In this document: one piece after another, positions 60,976-64,000 of the stretch
How the letters are laid out: each line of letters opens with the position of its first letter
Numbering within the stretch: the stretch's first letter is position 1
Assembly (NCBI GenBank): GCA_009746045.1
Contig: RPFO01000034.1
Span: 4,076,078 to 4,140,077 of the forward strand
Direction: 5' to 3'
Source of the DNA: Mesostigma viride
Taxonomy: Eukaryota; Streptophyta; Mesostigmatophyceae; Mesostigmatales; Mesostigmataceae
Length of the DNA: 64,000 bases
Notes under the pieces: model-generated
Told to the model about the DNA's origin: nothing
The model's database searches: none
The model's input: only the letters and a program-made list of their open reading frames with translations
Translations under genes and position numbers: made by a program

Positions 60976-62023
60976 TGAGTAATCTTGTTCACTATGCACC
61001 TGCTGGATTGGATATCTACCATGCAGAGCTCTGGCCATATATGCACACCGCAGGCTTGTGAGCAGGGCGAGCTGAGCACGGCCGCATGGAGGTGGGCAGT
61101 TGGCAGTTTGTCACAGCATAGCCGGTACGCCGGTCCCTAAATATATGCCATAGTATGTCATGTGGCTGACCATGTTCATACAGGCATGCATCCATGACAA
61201 TTATCTACTGCTCGATACCCGGGCATGCTACAAAGTTGATGGGTATTCATACCCCAAGCACAGCCCATACGGCTGGCATCAGGCGGACTTGTTTTAGTAC
61301 ATTCTACTACGTTGTTGGTAGGTATTGCCAGGATATGTTGGCAATGTTGCTGTACATAGACCGCCATGCAAGTCAATATCTTTTGCCAGCATCGACTGCT
61401 GGCTTACAGCTTGCATGGAGCTGCTCTCTATGCTGGTTCTATAAATGAGGCATCTATTCTATGCTGGGTGACTAGGTGTTTTAGAAGTTCGCCACAGACC
61501 GAGAGAGCTGCCTGCTGCTGCGAACCGTGACTAGACCTGTACACATCATGACTTATAACAGTGCCATGATCTATGATAGCCATGGGGCAAGTTCGTCCAC
61601 ATGATTTCCAACGGGCCTGCAAATGGCCACGCCCAATATACAGCCAGTCATGGACCACGCTGCCAATGCCAACAAAGCCATTTAAATCTCTAATGATAGC
61701 TTGTCAGCATGCTGCCGCAAACCAGCATGGGACCGGAGGCCCATGGGCTATGTCCATGGATCATGGGCCCATTCATCAACGGGCCCATTAATGGCGAGCA
61801 ATCTGTCGGCTAACCTCTGTGTCCCAATCGCCGTGACCGTGCTCACCGCATCATGCCGAGGTAGACTCACTGGGTGATCTGATGGCTTGCTGTGCTGGTT
61901 GAGCACCTCACCAATCCTAGGACAATGGTAGGGGCTCTGTACCTCACCGTGCGCCTCATTGTGCCGGCTCGGCAAAGTGAAGGTCTACACTGCCTTGCTT
62001 GACGCGGTCGTCAAGGTGCGATC
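60976..62023. other. Intergenic, no gene recognised
   Basis: Balanced composition, no repeats of note, no conserved coding sequence. Probably contains the 3' flank of the minus-strand gene ending at 62024. Confidence 0.45.
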
Positions 62024-62848
62024 TCAGCCGCGCGATCCAGCAGGACCCAGGGGGGACTCCGACCCTTCGACCAGACGCCGCGCGCCATCAGGCTCCACCT
62101 TCACCCACCGGTCCAGGAACCGTAGCAGGTACACAAACGCGTCGCGAGACAAGAAGGCAAACTCCATGTCCGCGGGGTTGCCCTTGACATGCGCGGCCCA
62201 TAGCAGGCGGCGCACGCCGGGCAGGATGGGGTCAAGCGGGATCAAATGGACGTCTCGAAAGTCGAAGGCACAGGCTTCCCACCAGCTGTTGCTCCCTCCC
62301 ATGAGGAAGGTGACTTCGCCCGGCCTCTCCAGGGTGAAGCTGCCCAGGTAGAGTTGCTTCCATTCATCCTGCGGCAGGTTTTGAAGCACGTTGCCGCTTT
62401 CTACCTCCCGAGCCACGACCACGTCAGGCCGTTGGAGCTCTTCCACTGGAAAAGCTGCATCACGCTTCGCGTCCATGCTGATCTGACGCACGGACTCGGA
62501 AGCCCCGACCTTGAAGACACATCCGATCTCTCTACGCGTAGCAGGGTTCTCGCGAGAGCGTAGCCGCACTACGCAGGCGTATGTTCCTCTCTGGACATTG
62601 CGGATTTGACAGGTAATGTGAAACCAACATACTTGGTTAAGTCGCAGCATCCGCACTCCGCCCTCGACTACGTCCTCGAAGTATCGTTCAGGCGATTCTC
62701 CGTGGCTTACAGTGAATGGCGGTCTTGTGGTAAAGCTCAGCTGATGGTTGGCGTTTCCCCGAGAGATCCCCAACAGCGTGGCATGCTCTTGAGGTGTTAT
62801 TAATTTCGCCTGCAAAGGGTCCTGTTTACAAAAATCCAAAGTGCCCAT
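62024..62848 (-). CDS. Possible PP2-like (phloem protein 2-like) protein
   Basis: A 274-residue ORF, GC-rich relative to its flanks. Residues about 50-180 follow the PP2 pattern: YFEDVVEGGVRMLRLNQVCW, FHITCQIRNVQRGTYACVVR, EWKQLYLGSFTLERPGEVTF, WWEACAFDFRDVHLIPL (W...LG.F....G.V.F.M...W....F..V.L.PL). PP2 domains bind carbohydrate, often downstream of an F-box in plants. No F-box is visible here, unless it lies in an upstream exon beyond 62849. The C-terminal 80 residues (VRRLLWAAHVKGNPADMEFA, DAFVYLLRFLDRW) are not recognised. An upstream acceptor could replace the Met start. Confidence 0.5.
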   Translation of the reverse strand: MGTLDFCKQDPLQAKLITPQEHATLLGISRGNANHQLSFTTRPPFTVSHGESPERYFEDVVEGGVRMLRLNQVCWFHITCQIRNVQRGTYACVVRLRSRENPATRREIGCVFKVGASESVRQISMDAKRDAAFPVEELQRPDVVVAREVESGNVLQNLPQDEWKQLYLGSFTLERPGEVTFLMGGSNSWWEACAFDFRDVHLIPLDPILPGVRRLLWAAHVKGNPADMEFAFLSRDAFVYLLRFLDRWVKVEPDGARRLVEGSESPLGPAGSRG

Positions 62849-63662
62849 GTCTCCAGCGAGCTCAGTGTGGTGTTTTTATCTTCTTGATTACCCGAACAGT
62901 TCGCGGTTCCTCTCGCAGCCGGCAACTGTCGTCGACCAGACCGCCACCGGGCAGGGAAATAAAGCCTGTTGGTGAAAATGTTCCGCAGACGTGTTCACAA
63001 TGCAAGTGACCCTCCTTCTCGGGAACAATGGCCAGCTCTTGCATACATTTAGGATGCCCGATGGTCTTTACATGTAGGGATATGTTGCACGTTTGGCCTT
63101 TATAGGGGTGGATCATGTGTTGACAACTGACAAGGTTGTGGGAGTATCGGGGATCTTGAATGCCGGGGGCATCACGCATCACAGATCGCATGGCCGTCAC
63201 GTGGCGAGTTTCCCTGCTGCCAAGAAATGTTGCCTGGCACATTAGCCACGTACATATACGCCACGCGACGCGACGCACACTGATTGGCGAACCTGCTAGG
63301 ATTACAGGCGACAGCATAATTTCTGCAAGCAGATAACCGCCCGGGTAAGTAAGCTTAGTAGCTTACTACAAACCTAAATAAGCTCACCTTATAGCAAAAT
63401 AATAATTGACATGGGTTCTACGAAATAATAATGCAGCCTGCATTAGGTAGTCGCGACAGTGCAAATCCCCGCATGGAAATTGGAATGATGCGTCGCCATT
63501 CATTCCAAAATAATTAACAAATTCAACGCAGGTAGTAGAAAGGCTCTGCGTTGTCTGTGCTTTCACGGGATAGACATGTTTGACGTCGGACACATCCTGC
63601 CTGGAAGCCAACCGGCACACTCCTGCAGCAACTAGCAGTCTTGCAGAATATGAGAATAGACC
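62849..63662. other. Region between the PP2-like and calpain-like genes
   Basis: A 151-codon minus-strand ORF (62862-63317) includes CMQELAIVPEKEGHLHCEHV CGTF and might be an upstream exon of the PP2-like gene, but I recognise no domain. The promoters of the divergent pair should lie here. Confidence 0.35.
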
Positions 63663-63884
63663 ATGGTGTGGAAAACCTTCGACGATTACTGTGAGGAGTT
63701 CAGCGACGCTGTCCGTCGTTGTGAAGAAGAGGGAAGGGAGTTCGAGGATGAAAACTTCACGGGCGACAAATGTTTGGGTCCAGAAGTTGCCGACGGTTCC
63801 TTGGAATGGCAACGCGCGAAGGACATATTTTCAGGGGCACGAGTCAAGCTTTTCGACGGCGTTTCCCCGTCAGACATCCAGCAG
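63663..63884 (+). CDS. Calpain-like cysteine protease, first exon (partial gene)
   Basis: ATG at 63663, donor CAG|GTATTC at 63885, phase 0. Encodes MVWKTFDDYCEEFSDAVRRC, EEEGREFEDENFTGDKCLGP, EWQRAKDIFSGARVKLFDGV, SPSDIQQ. FEDxxF, the W-R-A motif and DIxQ immediately before the expected GxLGDCWFL active-site Cys block match the start of the calpain CysPC domain. Calpains are intracellular Ca2+-linked proteases. The active-site Cys, His and Asn exons lie beyond 64000. The in-frame stop at 63891 is just inside the intron. Confidence 0.72.
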
Positions 63885-64000
63885 GTATTCTGACATACTC
63901 GGCTTTTCTGTTTGCGGGGGATTGCCGAACATGAGCTCTAGACTCCTGGTAAATGGAAGACTCTTGCTTCGTAGATGTGATCGCCTGCAAGCTGGTTGCC
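63885..64000 (+). other. First intron of the calpain-like gene, continues out of the window
   Basis: Starts GTATTC. No acceptor followed by calpain-like sequence is visible before the window ends. Confidence 0.5.

Overview
The window is nuclear DNA of an intron-rich eukaryote, most likely a green alga or a related streptophyte or prasinophyte lineage. This rests on the CGI-58/ABHD4-5 homologue, which is closer in its SLGPWGPSLVNRY and LTAEEI stretches to the plant proteins than to animal ABHD5, together with a PP2-like gene, a calpain-like gene and an ankyrin-TIR gene. There is no operon structure and no ribosome binding sites. Coding exons are short (about 60-290 bp), GC-richer than their surroundings, bounded by GT/AG, and lie in introns of about 0.1-7 kb packed with micro- and minisatellites and transposon relics. 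Species identity cannot be read from the sequence.

Layout. 2.1-26.1 kb (+): a gene-like series of ten phase-0 exons, six encoding one ankyrin repeat each, then two ankyrin-derived linker exons, a short helical exon and a terminal TIR-domain exon ending at 26123. The ankyrin exons and their flanking introns are tandem segmental duplicates. Inside the array sit an inverted pair of decayed piggyBac-type elements (about 12.99-18.17 kb), an unrecognised minus-strand ORF swollen by a 1-kb minisatellite (9.3-11.3 kb), two (TGGG)n tracts and a module that has lost its exon.

26.2-35.8 kb: transposon graveyard, mainly 5'-truncated non-LTR retrotransposons on both strands, including one 1.2-kb insertion with a 13-bp target duplication and its empty-site paralogue 600 bp away. 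36.7-46.3 kb (-): a nine-exon, all-phase-0 gene for a predicted single-pass membrane protein with a beta-solenoid-like ectodomain. One of its introns carries a 962-bp TTAA-flanked piggyBac-type MITE. 48.7-57.3 kb (+): the CGI-58/ABHD4-5-like alpha/beta hydrolase. Several of its exon edges, splice signal included, are duplicated in the adjacent intron. 58.0-59.5 kb: two more retrotransposon insertions with target duplications. 59.7-60.6 kb: a compound GC-rich satellite. 62.0-62.8 kb (-): a possible PP2-like gene. 63.66 kb (+): the first exon of a calpain-like protease that runs off the window.

The genes look functionally unrelated. The ankyrin-TIR gene is the best candidate for an undescribed system: an NLR-like architecture (repeat sensor plus TIR effector with the Glu expected for NADase activity) whose sensor part grows by duplication of phase-0, one-repeat exons.
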